Positions 1 through 7,600 of a stretch of DNA of 40,029 nt are shown in pieces (positions within the stretch are counted from its first letter, which is position 1; each line of letters starts with the position of its first letter). Made by a program: the position numbers and the translations under genes. The DNA is taken from assembly GCA_900546515.1 (NCBI GenBank), contig URDG01000024.1:1-40029 (forward strand). The letters are read 5' to 3'. This stretch comes from an uncultured Eubacteriales bacterium. Lineage in GTDB: Bacteria > Bacillota > Clostridia > Oscillospirales > Oscillospiraceae. Below the pieces are notes generated by a model that was given only the letters and a program-made list of their open reading frames with translations, was not told the origin of the DNA and searched no databases.

Positions 1-147
1 ACCAATCTTTTCTTTTAAGATCAGATAAGTGGGAATAACTGCAATTATTATTAGAATTGCAAATATCCATTGTCTAAAATTAAAGAAATATATTTTTTCT
101 TTATAATCCTTTATCTCATCAAATACTGTAATTTCTATATTATCCAT
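1..147 (-). CDS. PrgI-family conjugation protein, partial (C-terminus off window)
   Basis: The first 49 residues of a small membrane protein are present, and the reading frame runs off the left edge. After a charged, tyrosine- and lysine-rich N-terminus comes a motif resembling the FNFRQW stretch of PrgI-family proteins (about residues 22-27) and then a hydrophobic segment (about 28-43). PrgI proteins are small inner-membrane components of the type IV secretion machinery of Gram-positive integrative conjugative elements, where they lie between the VirB6/TrbL-like gene and virB4. That is the position seen here, directly after a TrbL-like gene. The ATG at 147 has an AGGAGGT site about 6 bases upstream that overlaps the end of the preceding gene. 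The DNA is far more AT-rich than the rest of the window. The family call rests on context and the RQW motif, because the protein is incomplete. Confidence 0.6.
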   Translation of the reverse strand, partial: MDNIEITVFDEIKDYKEKIYFFNFRQWIFAILIIIAVIPTYLILKEKIG

Positions 148-149
148 TA

Positions 150-978
150 TCAATGACCTCCTGTAAGTTTTTCTGCAAATTGACTTGCGTACTGTATTAC
201 TGCCAAATACATTCCGTTAAGGAATAACATTGCAACTATTGTTGATATTGCATTTGTTGAGCCTACTGTACTACTCAATCCTGCAAGTCCAATAGAATAG
301 ATATTTGTTGCTAAATATATTATTACTGCTTCTAATCCAACACTTGCTGAAAAAAGGAAGTATTGAATTGCTTTTCCTCTACCTTCATCATCAGCAGCAA
401 GAGCGATTGGTATTGGAGCAAAAGCAAAACATAGTATTAGTTTTACAACTCTCAAAAATATCTGTGTTAGAATCTGTACGATTGTTGTCATAAACGGAAT
501 GAATAGTATTAAATACAATCCGATATGTCATAATACTATCTACAAATCCATCTGGTACTGCATCAATTAAAGTGTCTGCAATATTAATTGAAGAATTACT
601 ATTACCTATGGCATGTGTAATACTAACAAAAATGTCATTTGTTATATTCATAATACTAGATAAGAAATCGTATCCGTGTTGAATAAAGTATTTAAGTAAT
701 AAGAATGAAACAAAAGCCATTACTACTCTTTCCCAACTTATTCTCTCTACTTCCATTGATTTCTTTATTAAATTAATCATAAAGAAAAGGATTAAAAGAC
801 TTAACGCTATTGGAACTATTACATCATTTACTGTTTTTCCAATAGACCAAATATTGATACCTTTTACACTAGAGAAATTCGTTAATTTTTCTATCGTACC
901 TATTAAATTACCACTATCTATATCAATACCGAAAACTGTAAATTTGAAACTATAAAGAAGTCTTATAATTCCATCCAA
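150..978 (-). pseudogene. VirB6/TrbL-like conjugal transfer membrane protein, frameshifted
   Basis: Two overlapping minus-strand frames together make one multi-spanning membrane protein of roughly 275 residues. The N-terminal part (978 to about 525) carries hydrophobic segments near residues 55-72 and 87-100. The C-terminal part (about 525 to 150) has four further hydrophobic segments and ends in a Gly-Gly-His tail. The break lies near 520-530. In the first frame the sequence after the Val-Asp-Ser-Ile-Met stretch becomes polar and Cys/Asn-rich, which is typical of out-of-frame translation, while the second frame carries on the membrane pattern. Size, topology and position before a PrgI-like gene fit the VirB6/TrbL-like channel protein of Tn1549/CTn-type elements. 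The start is a TTG at 978 with GGAGG 8 bases upstream. The frameshift could be a real mutation, a sequencing error or, less likely, a programmed shift. Confidence 0.65.
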
Positions 979-996
979 TTATTTGTCCTCCTTCTC

Positions 997-1689
997 TTAT
1001 TCCTGACGCGGGTCTATGTACTTGGCGGCGTTGTCGAACTGGCCGTAGTGACCCTTCGCCTTCTCCAGCGCCTCATTTGCGTCGATGCCCTTCTTGATGA
1101 AGTCCATCATCTTGCCAAGAGAGACGAATTCGTAGCCGACTATCTCATCGTCCTTATTGAGAGCCAGACGGGTGACATAGCCCTCGGTGAGCTCAAGGTA
1201 ACGCGGCCCCTTCTCCTTGGTGGCAAACATGGTGCCGACCTGAGAACGGAGGCCCTTGCCAAGGTCCTCAAGGGATGCGCCGACTGCCAGACCGTCTTCG
1301 GAAAATGCGGACTGGGAACGGCCGTACACTATCTGCAGGAACAGCTCGCGCATTGCGGTGTTGATAGCGTCGCAGACAAGGTCGGTGTTGAGAGCTTCGA
1401 GAATGGTCTTGCCGATGAGTATCTCGGAGGCCATTGCAGCGGAATGAGTCATACCGGAGCAGCCGATGGTCTCGACAAGCGCTTCCTCGATGACGCCTTC
1501 CTTGATGTTAAGGGTCAGCTTGCATGCGCCCTGCTGCGGTGCGCACCAGCCAATACCGTGAGTGAAACCGGAAATGTCGGTAATCTGCTTTGCCTGGACC
1601 CATTTGCCCTCTTCGGGGATGGGAGCCGGGCCGTGGTATGCGCCCTTAGCCACGGGGCACATGTTCTTGACTTCTGTGGTGTAGATCAT
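997..1689 (-). CDS. Iron-sulfur cluster assembly scaffold-like (NifU/IscU-related) protein
   Basis: This 230-residue protein resembles the long IscU/NifU-N-like scaffold proteins found in clostridia. Conserved features are Cys49 and Cys56 in a Trp-Cys-Ala-Pro-Gln-Gln-Gly-Ala-Cys stretch, and Cys77 in a Gly-Cys-Ser-Gly-Met-Thr-His motif followed by an Ala/Met/Ser-rich helix, which matches the GCxxS region of U-type scaffolds. Cys11 and Cys106 are additional. A role in building or delivering Fe-S clusters is inferred from the family and not proven. The gene follows gpmI by 35 bases with no visible terminator, so it may be read from the glycolytic operon. The start is ATG with AAGGGAG upstream. 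In clostridia this gene is often followed by a GGGtGRT-protein gene (from memory). Here foreign AT-rich DNA begins directly after the stop codon. Confidence 0.75.
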   Translation of the reverse strand: MIYTTEVKNMCPVAKGAYHGPAPIPEEGKWVQAKQITDISGFTHGIGWCAPQQGACKLTLNIKEGVIEEALVETIGCSGMTHSAAMASEILIGKTILEALNTDLVCDAINTAMRELFLQIVYGRSQSAFSEDGLAVGASLEDLGKGLRSQVGTMFATKEKGPRYLELTEGYVTRLALNKDDEIVGYEFVSLGKMMDFIKKGIDANEALEKAKGHYGQFDNAAKYIDPRQE

Positions 1690-1724
1690 AGCGATCTCCC
1701 TTCTATCCTTATTTTAGAATAAAC

Positions 1725-3239
1725 TTATTTGATGAGGCACTCGCCGGTCATTTCCTTCGGCTGCTCAAGGCCCATAACATGCAGGATGGTGGGCGCAATG
1801 TCGGCAAGGCGGCCGGGTCTGAGCTCTATGCCAGGCTCGCAGACCGTGAACGGAACAGGATTGGTGGTGTGCGCAGTGTTGACCTTGCCTGTCGCATCGA
1901 ACATGCAGTCGGCATTACCGTGATCTGCGGTCACACAAAGCACGGTGTCCGGGTGCTTTGCGACCTCAGCCATGATGCGGCCCATGCAGGCGTCGACCGT
2001 CTCAACGGCAGTGATCGCCGCGGACATAACGCCGGTGTGGCCGACCATATCGCAGTTTGCGAAATTGCAGACTATAAGGTCATAATTATCGGAGGCGATA
2101 GCCTCGATGCACTTATCGGCAACCTTCTCCGCGCTCATCTGCGGGATGAGATCATATGTCGGGAATTCCTTCGGAGACGGGACGAGGCAGCGCTCCTCAC
2201 CGGCTATCTCTTTCTCAACGCCGCCGTTGAAGAAGAAGGTGACGTGCGCGTATTTCTCGGTCTCTGCGACACGGAACTGCCGCAGGCCATGCGCGCTCAC
2301 ATAGTCCCCCAGAGTGTTTTCAATGACCTCGGGAGGATATGCGATAGGCAGAGGCAGAGTCTCATCATACTGCGCAGTGCAAACGTAAGACAGCGGATAA
2401 ACCGTCTTTTTACGCTTGAAGCCGTCGAAATCTTCAAGATTCAGCGCCCAGGTCATCTCTCTCGCGCGGTCCGGACGGAAGTTCATGAAGATAACGCTGT
2501 CGCCCTGCTCAATAACGCCCTTGGGATCGACGACGACAGGCTTTACAAACTCGTCGGTCACATCTGCGGCATAGCTCGCTTCAACGGCGTGCACCGCATC
2601 ATCGTCCCTCACGCCCTCGCCGCAGACTATGGCGTTATAGGCGGTCTCGACACGGTCCCAGCGCTTATCGCGGTCCATTCCGTAGAAGCGGCCCTGAAGC
2701 GTCGCTATCTTCGCATTGCCGAGCTCATCGCACTTGGCCTGAAGCTCCCTGACAAAGCCCGCGCCGCTCTTGGGTGCGACGTCGCGTCCGTCGAGGAAGC
2801 AGTGGACATACACCTTTTCAACATTGCGCTGCTTTGCCATATCAAGGATGGCGAATATATGGTCAAGGTGGCTGTGAACGCCGCCTGTGGAGAGCAGCCC
2901 CATGATATGCAGAGCCTTGCCGCCGGCCTTGGCGTCCTCCATGGCCTTTATATACGCCTTGTTCTCAAAGAACCTGCCGTTTTTGATCTCCTGACTCATC
3001 TTCGGCAGAATCTGGAACACGACGCGGCCCGCGCCGATGTTCGTGTGTCCGACCTCGGAGTTGCCCATCTGGCCTGCGGGCAGGCCAACGTCCAGACCGG
3101 AGGCCTGAAGCGTGGTGTAGGGATTCTCGGAGAAGAGACGGTCAAGATTCGGTGTATTGGCCTTGTACACCGCGTTGCCATCGGAGGGCGCCGCGATGCC
3201 GTAGCCGTCAAGGATTATAAGAATCGCTTTTTTAGTCAT
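1725..3239 (-). CDS. gpmI: 2,3-bisphosphoglycerate-independent phosphoglycerate mutase
   Basis: This 504-residue cytosolic enzyme interconverts 3- and 2-phosphoglycerate in glycolysis through a Mn-dependent phosphoserine intermediate. It has the full family length and all diagnostic motifs. These are the N-terminal metal-binding LDGYG (Asp11), the catalytic serine Ser61 in GNSEVGHTNIGAGR, the HSH and DGRD motifs of the substrate domain, NFRPDRAR, the metal-binding NCDMVGHTG, and TADHGNAD near the C-terminus. It is the last glycolytic gene of a pgk-tpiA-gpmI run. Its GGAGTGA ribosome binding site overlaps the tpiA stop codon 9 bases upstream, so the two are probably translationally coupled. 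No cofactor-dependent mutase is present in the window. The identification is very secure. Confidence 0.97.
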   Translation of the reverse strand: MTKKAILIILDGYGIAAPSDGNAVYKANTPNLDRLFSENPYTTLQASGLDVGLPAGQMGNSEVGHTNIGAGRVVFQILPKMSQEIKNGRFFENKAYIKAMEDAKAGGKALHIMGLLSTGGVHSHLDHIFAILDMAKQRNVEKVYVHCFLDGRDVAPKSGAGFVRELQAKCDELGNAKIATLQGRFYGMDRDKRWDRVETAYNAIVCGEGVRDDDAVHAVEASYAADVTDEFVKPVVVDPKGVIEQGDSVIFMNFRPDRAREMTWALNLEDFDGFKRKKTVYPLSYVCTAQYDETLPLPIAYPPEVIENTLGDYVSAHGLRQFRVAETEKYAHVTFFFNGGVEKEIAGEERCLVPSPKEFPTYDLIPQMSAEKVADKCIEAIASDNYDLIVCNFANCDMVGHTGVMSAAITAVETVDACMGRIMAEVAKHPDTVLCVTADHGNADCMFDATGKVNTAHTTNPVPFTVCEPGIELRPGRLADIAPTILHVMGLEQPKEMTGECLIK

Positions 3240-3248
3240 TGTGAAAGA

Positions 3249-4022
3249 TCACTCCTGAACGGTAGCCTTAACGATAGTGGCAAAGTCTGCGGGCTTGAGA
3301 GAAGCGCCGCCGATGAGGCCGCCGTCAATATCGGGCTGTGCAAGAAGCTCAAAGGCGTTCTTTGCGTTCATGCTGCCGCCGTAGAGGATGGAGACGGCAC
3401 GTGCGGGACGTGCGCCGTAGATCTTGCGGATGACGGCACGGATGCCCTCGCAGACTTCCTGCGCCTGCTCTGCGGTAGCGGTCTTGCCGGTGCCGATGGC
3501 CCAGATAGGCTCATATGCGATGACGCAGTGACGCAGCTGAGTGGCGTCGATGCCGCTAAGAGCGGCCTTGACCTGATATGCTACATACTCCATGGTCAGA
3601 TCCATCTCGCGCTGCTCAAGGCTCTCGCCGACGCAGATGATAGGAGTGATGCCCTTTTCAAGCAGCGCCTTTGCCTTCTCGTTGACGAGCATATCGCTCT
3701 CGCCGTGATACTGGCGGCGCTCAGAGTGGCCGACAATGCAGTACTTTGCGCCGATGTCGGAGAGCATGGACGCGGAGACCTCGCCCGTATATGCGCCCTT
3801 CTCATACTTGCTGACGTCCTGTCCGCCTGCTGCGACCTTGCAGTCCTTGCCGGCCTTGACCATGTTCTGGATCATGACTGCCGGAGTGCAGAGAACTACC
3901 TCGCAGACCTTGGTCTTGGGCAGATTTTCCTTGAGCTCTTCCATGAAAGGCTTGACGCCGGAATTGGTCATGTTCATCTTCCAGTTGCCGGCAATTATAG
4001 TCTTGCGGTATTTTCTATTCAT
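3249..4022 (-). CDS. tpiA: Triosephosphate isomerase
   Basis: This 257-residue TIM-barrel enzyme interconverts dihydroxyacetone phosphate and glyceraldehyde 3-phosphate. The active-site residues are visible: Asn13 and Lys15 in GNWKMN, the catalytic His99 in GHSERR, the catalytic base Glu171 in AYEPIWAIGTGK with the flexible loop, and the phosphate-binding LYGGS near the C-terminus. The frame extends 7 codons further upstream. The ATG at 4022 is preferred because AAGGAG lies 7-8 bases before it and the family normally begins just ahead of the Lys-Thr-Ile-Ile-Ala-Gly-Asn segment. It lies between pgk and gpmI in the same orientation, the usual gene order in many Firmicutes. Confidence 0.97.
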   Translation of the reverse strand: MNRKYRKTIIAGNWKMNMTNSGVKPFMEELKENLPKTKVCEVVLCTPAVMIQNMVKAGKDCKVAAGGQDVSKYEKGAYTGEVSASMLSDIGAKYCIVGHSERRQYHGESDMLVNEKAKALLEKGITPIICVGESLEQREMDLTMEYVAYQVKAALSGIDATQLRHCVIAYEPIWAIGTGKTATAEQAQEVCEGIRAVIRKIYGARPARAVSILYGGSMNAKNAFELLAQPDIDGGLIGGASLKPADFATIVKATVQE

Positions 4023-4088
4023 GATATTTTCTCCTTTATACATTGGGCGGACTGAATGCCGCCCCCTTATTCACTCTTTAACGTCCGC

Positions 4089-5279
4089 TTACTTGTCGAG
4101 CAGGCATGCAACGCCCGGAAGCTCCTTGCCCTCAAGGAATTCAAGGCTTGCGCCGCCGCCGGTGGAAATGTGGGTAATCTTGTCTGCAAAGCCGAGCTTC
4201 TCAACTGCCGCCGCGCTGTCGCCGCCGCCGACTATAGTGACTGCGCCGGACTCTGCCAGTGCCTTGGCCATTGCCTTGGTGCCGTTTGCGAACTTATCGA
4301 ACTCGAATACGCCCATAGGTCCGTTCCAGACGATGGTGCCAGCACCCTTGACAGCGTCGGAGAAGAGAGCGACGGTCTTGGGGCCGATGTCCATGCCCAT
4401 GAGATTTTCGGGAATGTTGCCCTCGGCGAGAACAGGCTCCGCGTCTGCGGAGAATTCAGCCGCACAGTAATTGTCGACCGGGAGCAGGAACTTGACGCCC
4501 TTGGCTGCTGCCTTAGCTATCATGTCCTTTGCATAGTCGATACGATCCGCTTCGAGCAGAGACTGGCCGACCTCATAGCCCTGTGCCTTCTTGAAGGTGT
4601 AGGCCATGCCGCCGCCGATGATGATGGTGTCAGCCTTCTCAAGAAGGTTGTTGATGACGTTGATCTTATCGGATACCTTTGCGCCGCCGAGAACTGCGAC
4701 GAACGGGCGCTTGGGATCGTCAAGAGCCTTGCCCATGATGGACAGCTCCTTGTCGACGAGCAGGCCGGAGTATGCAGGCAGGTATGCAGCAACACCGGCG
4801 GTGGAGGCGTGCGCTCTGTGCACGGTGCCGAATGCGTCGGACACAAAGATCTCCGCCATGTCAGCAAGAGCCTTTGCAAACTCGGGATCGTTCTTTTCCT
4901 CGCGGATATCAAAGCGGAGGTTCTCAAGAAGCATGATCTGGCCGGGCTTGAGAGCTGCGGCCTTGGCCTTTGCATCCTCGCCGATGATGTCCTTTGCAAA
5001 GATCACGTCCATGCCGAGAAGCTCGGAAAGTCTGACTGCTACAGGCGCAAGAGAGAGCTTGGTCTTCCACTCGCCCTTGGGCTTGCCAAGATGAGAGCAT
5101 GCGATAACTGCCGCGCCGTTGTCGAGCAGGTACTTGATGGTGGGCACAGCGGCCTTGATACGCTTGTCGCTGGTGATCTCGCCGGTCTCCTTGTTCTGGG
5201 GAACGTTGAAGTCGCAGCGCAGCAGGACCTTCTTGCCCTTTACGTCGACATCATAGACTGTCTTCTTGTTGTAATTCAT
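4089..5279 (-). CDS. pgk: Phosphoglycerate kinase
   Basis: This 396-residue two-domain kinase transfers phosphate from 1,3-bisphosphoglycerate to ADP, the first ATP-yielding step of glycolysis. Family motifs are the N-terminal substrate-binding VLLRCDFNVP, HLGKPKG, the LLENLRF stretch, a DAFGTVHRAHAST region and the C-terminal nucleotide-binding TIVGGGDSAAAV. Its length is standard. The start is an ATG with GGAGG 6 bases upstream. It is the first gene of the pgk-tpiA-gpmI group. The gap gene usually found upstream is absent, and trmL occupies that place, so pgk needs its own promoter in the short gap at 5280-5345 or read-through from trmL. Confidence 0.97.
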   Translation of the reverse strand: MNYNKKTVYDVDVKGKKVLLRCDFNVPQNKETGEITSDKRIKAAVPTIKYLLDNGAAVIACSHLGKPKGEWKTKLSLAPVAVRLSELLGMDVIFAKDIIGEDAKAKAAALKPGQIMLLENLRFDIREEKNDPEFAKALADMAEIFVSDAFGTVHRAHASTAGVAAYLPAYSGLLVDKELSIMGKALDDPKRPFVAVLGGAKVSDKINVINNLLEKADTIIIGGGMAYTFKKAQGYEVGQSLLEADRIDYAKDMIAKAAAKGVKFLLPVDNYCAAEFSADAEPVLAEGNIPENLMGMDIGPKTVALFSDAVKGAGTIVWNGPMGVFEFDKFANGTKAMAKALAESGAVTIVGGGDSAAAVEKLGFADKITHISTGGGASLEFLEGKELPGVACLLDK

Positions 5280-5302
5280 GGTATGCCTCCTATATAGATA
5301 GC

Positions 5303-5330
5303 AAAATTTTGGCCCTCGGCAAAGCCGGGG
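5303..5330 (-). terminator. Weak terminator or attenuator between trmL and pgk
   Basis: On the minus strand a GC-rich hairpin (CCCCGGC with GCCGAGGG, loop of 3, one bulge) follows the trmL stop codon. It is succeeded by a short AAAATTTT tract instead of a clean U-run. It may end trmL transcripts partially. A TATATA-like element just before the pgk ribosome binding site could serve as a -10, but no good -35 pairs with it. Confidence 0.35.
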
Positions 5331-5345
5331 CGCTGGGTTTACAAT

Positions 5346-5828
5346 TTAACGGGCCATGGAGCCGGTTCCGAGCAGGCCGGGAAAGCCCTGCTGCCGGAGC
5401 GCCTCATAGGCCAATATGGCAACGGAGTTGGACAGATTCAGACTCCGGCCCTCACTTATCATCGGGATGCGTATGCAGCGGCTGCGGTACTTTTCGCGCA
5501 GCCACTCGGGCAGCCCCGCCGTCTCCTTGCCGAACATCAGCGTCGCCCCCTGAGAAAAATCCGCCTCATGGTATGCGCGCGGCGCTTTGGTCGTGGCGAG
5601 GAAAATATTCGCATCGCCGTTCCGGTCAAAATACTCGTCCAGATTTTCATACACCGAGATGTCGACCAGATACCAGTAATCAAGGCCGCAGCGTTTGACG
5701 GCCTTGTCGGATATATCAAAGCCCAGCGGCTTTATAAGATGGAGCCTCGCCCCCGTCGCCGCGCAGGTTCTGGCGATTGCGCCGGTGTTGTGCGGGATCT
5801 CCGGCTCCACAAGAACTATGTCCAGCAT
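5346..5828 (-). CDS. trmL: tRNA (cytidine/uridine-2'-O-)-methyltransferase TrmL
   Basis: This 160-residue SPOUT-class methyltransferase is predicted to methylate the ribose of the wobble base (position 34) of certain leucine tRNAs. It shows the family's N-terminal VLVEPEIPHNTGAIARTC block. The C-terminal knot motifs that form the S-adenosylmethionine pocket are FGKETAGLPE and IPM...RSLNLSNSVAI. The frame allows a start 7 codons earlier, at 5849. The ATG at 5828 is preferred because GAGG lies 7 bases upstream and the family normally begins two residues before the Ile-Val-Leu strand. It is transcribed towards pgk and is the first gene before the divergent intergenic region. Confidence 0.93.
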   Translation of the reverse strand: MLDIVLVEPEIPHNTGAIARTCAATGARLHLIKPLGFDISDKAVKRCGLDYWYLVDISVYENLDEYFDRNGDANIFLATTKAPRAYHEADFSQGATLMFGKETAGLPEWLREKYRSRCIRIPMISEGRSLNLSNSVAILAYEALRQQGFPGLLGTGSMAR

Positions 5829-5937
5829 ATGTGCGCCTCGTATTGTCATTATTTTATCATATATCTTGCCTTTTTCAAGGTCATTTTATCACAAAAAACA
5901 GAAAAATCATGTACTTTTGCTTCATTTTTTCATTTTC

Positions 5938-5966
5938 TTGCACATTTAACAAAATTGAGCTATAAT
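5938..5966 (+). promoter_or_regulatory. Sigma-70-type promoter of the radical SAM gene
   Basis: TTGCAC at 5938-5943 and a perfect TATAAT at 5961-5966 are separated by 17 bases, in an AT-rich divergent intergenic region. The gene start lies about 90 bases downstream. Confidence 0.75.
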
Positions 5967-6057
5967 CTTCTCTGTAAAGGGGCATTTTATTGTCATTTTG
6001 CATATGACTGTGGTCACTTTTGATCGCACTAAATTATCGTTTTTTGAGGAATTCGCC

Positions 6058-6948
6058 ATGGAATATATATGTTATGACTGTCCGAGGAAATGCGGTGCAA
6101 GGCGCGGGGACGTCAGTCCCGGCGGCGTGTGCATGAGTCCGGCTCTTCCGCGCATCGCACGGGCCGCGCCGCACTACGGTGAGGAGCCGTGCATCAGCGG
6201 CGCACGGGGTTCCGGCGCGATTTTCTTCACAGGCTGCAATCTCAGGTGCGTATTCTGCCAGAACCGCGATATAAGCCGCGGTCAAGGCGGCAAAAGCGTC
6301 GACGCGCAGGGTCTGCGCGATATTATGCTGCGCCTGCGCGACGAGGGCGTGCACAATATAAACCTTGTCACGCCGTCTCATTTCTCCCGCGTGATCGCCG
6401 AAGCGCTGGACGGGCTTGAGCTCGGGATACCCGTGGTGTGGAATTCCTCAGGGTATGAGAGCGTTGAAACTCTCCGGCGGCTCGAGGGGCTTGTGCAGGT
6501 GTACATGCCTGACTTCAAATATGCCAGGCGCGAGCCCGCAAAGCGCTACAGCGCGGCGGAGGATTATCCGGACATTGCCGCTGCGGCGATATGCGAGATG
6601 TTCCGCCAGCGCGGGCCATATAAGCTCGACGAGGACGGCATGCTCGTTTCCGGCCTGCTTATCCGGCATCTTATAATGCCCGGGCAGGAGCTCAACTCCA
6701 TGGACGTGATCGACTTCATTTCCGAAAAATTTTCCGAGGGCGATGTGCTGTTCTCCCTGATGAGCCAGTACACGCCAATGCCGGGACTTGAGCGGTTCCC
6801 TGAGCTGCAGCGGCGCATAACGCAGGACACCAATTCACTTCTGATAGAGTACATGGAAAACAGCGGCATAACCGACGGCTACTGGCAGGAGGTCGAGGCC
6901 GCCACAACGGAAATGATACCCGACTTTGACGGAACAGGCGTTGAATAA
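6058..6948 (+). CDS. Radical SAM protein of the PflX (COG1313) family
   Basis: This 296-residue cytosolic protein carries the radical SAM signature CxxxCxxC at Cys60, Cys64 and Cys67 (GCNLRCVFCQN), which binds a 4Fe-4S cluster and S-adenosylmethionine. The N-terminus has an additional four-cysteine set (Cys5, Cys8, Cys12, Cys25) typical of the pyruvate-formate-lyase-activase-like PflX group, plus a conserved Thr-Pro-Ser-His segment. The substrate is unknown, and no glycyl-radical enzyme lies in the window. The ATG at 6058 is chosen because GAGG precedes it by 8 bases and the Cys-rich domain begins immediately. An upstream TTG at 5998 would add a tail with no recognisable features. The gene is monocistronic, with its own promoter and a strong terminator hairpin. 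Confidence 0.88.
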   Translation: MEYICYDCPRKCGARRGDVSPGGVCMSPALPRIARAAPHYGEEPCISGARGSGAIFFTGCNLRCVFCQNRDISRGQGGKSVDAQGLRDIMLRLRDEGVHNINLVTPSHFSRVIAEALDGLELGIPVVWNSSGYESVETLRRLEGLVQVYMPDFKYARREPAKRYSAAEDYPDIAAAAICEMFRQRGPYKLDEDGMLVSGLLIRHLIMPGQELNSMDVIDFISEKFSEGDVLFSLMSQYTPMPGLERFPELQRRITQDTNSLLIEYMENSGITDGYWQEVEAATTEMIPDFDGTGVE

Positions 6949-6954
6949 GAAGCA

Positions 6955-6985
6955 AGAAGCAGGATGCGGTTTGCATCCTGCTTCT
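6955..6985. terminator. Bidirectional hairpin between convergent genes
   Basis: A perfect 13-base-pair stem (arms 6955-6967 and 6973-6985) with a 5-base loop lies between the stop codons of the convergent radical SAM and sortase genes. The T-tract is poor on both sides, but position and stem strength suggest termination for both transcripts. Confidence 0.75.
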
Positions 6986-6991
6986 CACGTC

Positions 6992-7600
6992 CTATACACG
7001 GTCGCAGCGTACTGTCACACGTGTCTGCCCGCCGATCGTGCATGTAAAAAGCGTAAGATCCCATTCTCCCGATTTCATCTCGTCAACGGCGGCCGGCTGC
7101 AGTGTCTCAAGCTCTGCGACCTCACAGTTATACACGTTTCCGTCGACATCGGTAAACACGACCGCATCACCGGGCTTTAACGTTTTGATCTGTCCGAAAT
7201 GGGACGAATAGTTGTGCGCGCAGAGCACCATATCGCCGCTGTAGACAGAGCCGGAGTAGCGGCAGGGCGAAATCTTTAAGCGTTCGTAGCTCCACTCGCT
7301 CGCTACAGGGAGTTCAAGAGAAAGCGAAGGGACAGCAATTACGCCGATATAATCCACACCGTCCACCGTTTTGACCGGCATTTCCATGTCCGTCTCCGGC
7401 ACATTCTCGGGCAGCATTGCCCCGGACACTGCTGCAGGCCGCGGCGTGTGTGCCGGGATGAGCGCCTCGAGCCTGTCCGCAGCCCGCACAGAGGCCGTGC
7501 GCGCCGCGGCCTCTTCCCGCAGGTTGAAAGCCGTGATAAAAAGGGCCGCCGCTATAAGCAGCAGCCCTGTGAAAATTAATACCGATCCTTTACGTTTCAT
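6992..7600 (-). CDS. Sortase, last gene of the pilus operon (class uncertain)
   Basis: This 202-residue membrane-anchored sortase has one N-terminal transmembrane segment (about residues 7-25). The sortase fold carries the catalytic triad His129 (CAHNYSSHFG), Cys187 (LFTCTIGG) and Arg194 (QTRVTVRC). It lacks the N-terminal lid and the C-terminal membrane anchor of pilin-polymerising class C enzymes, so it is more likely a class D-like or wall-anchoring sortase. It could attach the finished fibre or the basal pilin to peptidoglycan. Its ATG overlaps the end of the basal pilin gene by 11 bases, with GGAG 8 bases upstream, showing tight operon coupling. Substrate choice among the three LPXTG motifs (LPQTG, LPSTG, LPDTG) cannot be read from the sequence. 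Confidence 0.88.
   Translation of the reverse strand: MKRKGSVLIFTGLLLIAAALFITAFNLREEAAARTASVRAADRLEALIPAHTPRPAAVSGAMLPENVPETDMEMPVKTVDGVDYIGVIAVPSLSLELPVASEWSYERLKISPCRYSGSVYSGDMVLCAHNYSSHFGQIKTLKPGDAVVFTDVDGNVYNCEVAELETLQPAAVDEMKSGEWDLTLFTCTIGGQTRVTVRCDRV

Noticed and set aside
150..518. A separate 122-residue membrane protein gene
   Set aside because: It begins with a TTG lacking a ribosome binding site and completes the membrane pattern of the upstream frame. It is better read as the second part of one frameshifted gene.
1779..4055. Very long plus-strand open frame of 758 codons opposite gpmI and tpiA
   Set aside because: It is antisense to two certain glycolytic genes with all catalytic motifs. 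Its composition (rich in Arg, His, Cys, Ala) is that of a shadow frame in GC-rich DNA.
5998..6057. Upstream TTG start for the radical SAM protein
   Set aside because: The added residues have no family features. The ATG at 6058 has a good ribosome binding site and begins at the Cys-rich domain.
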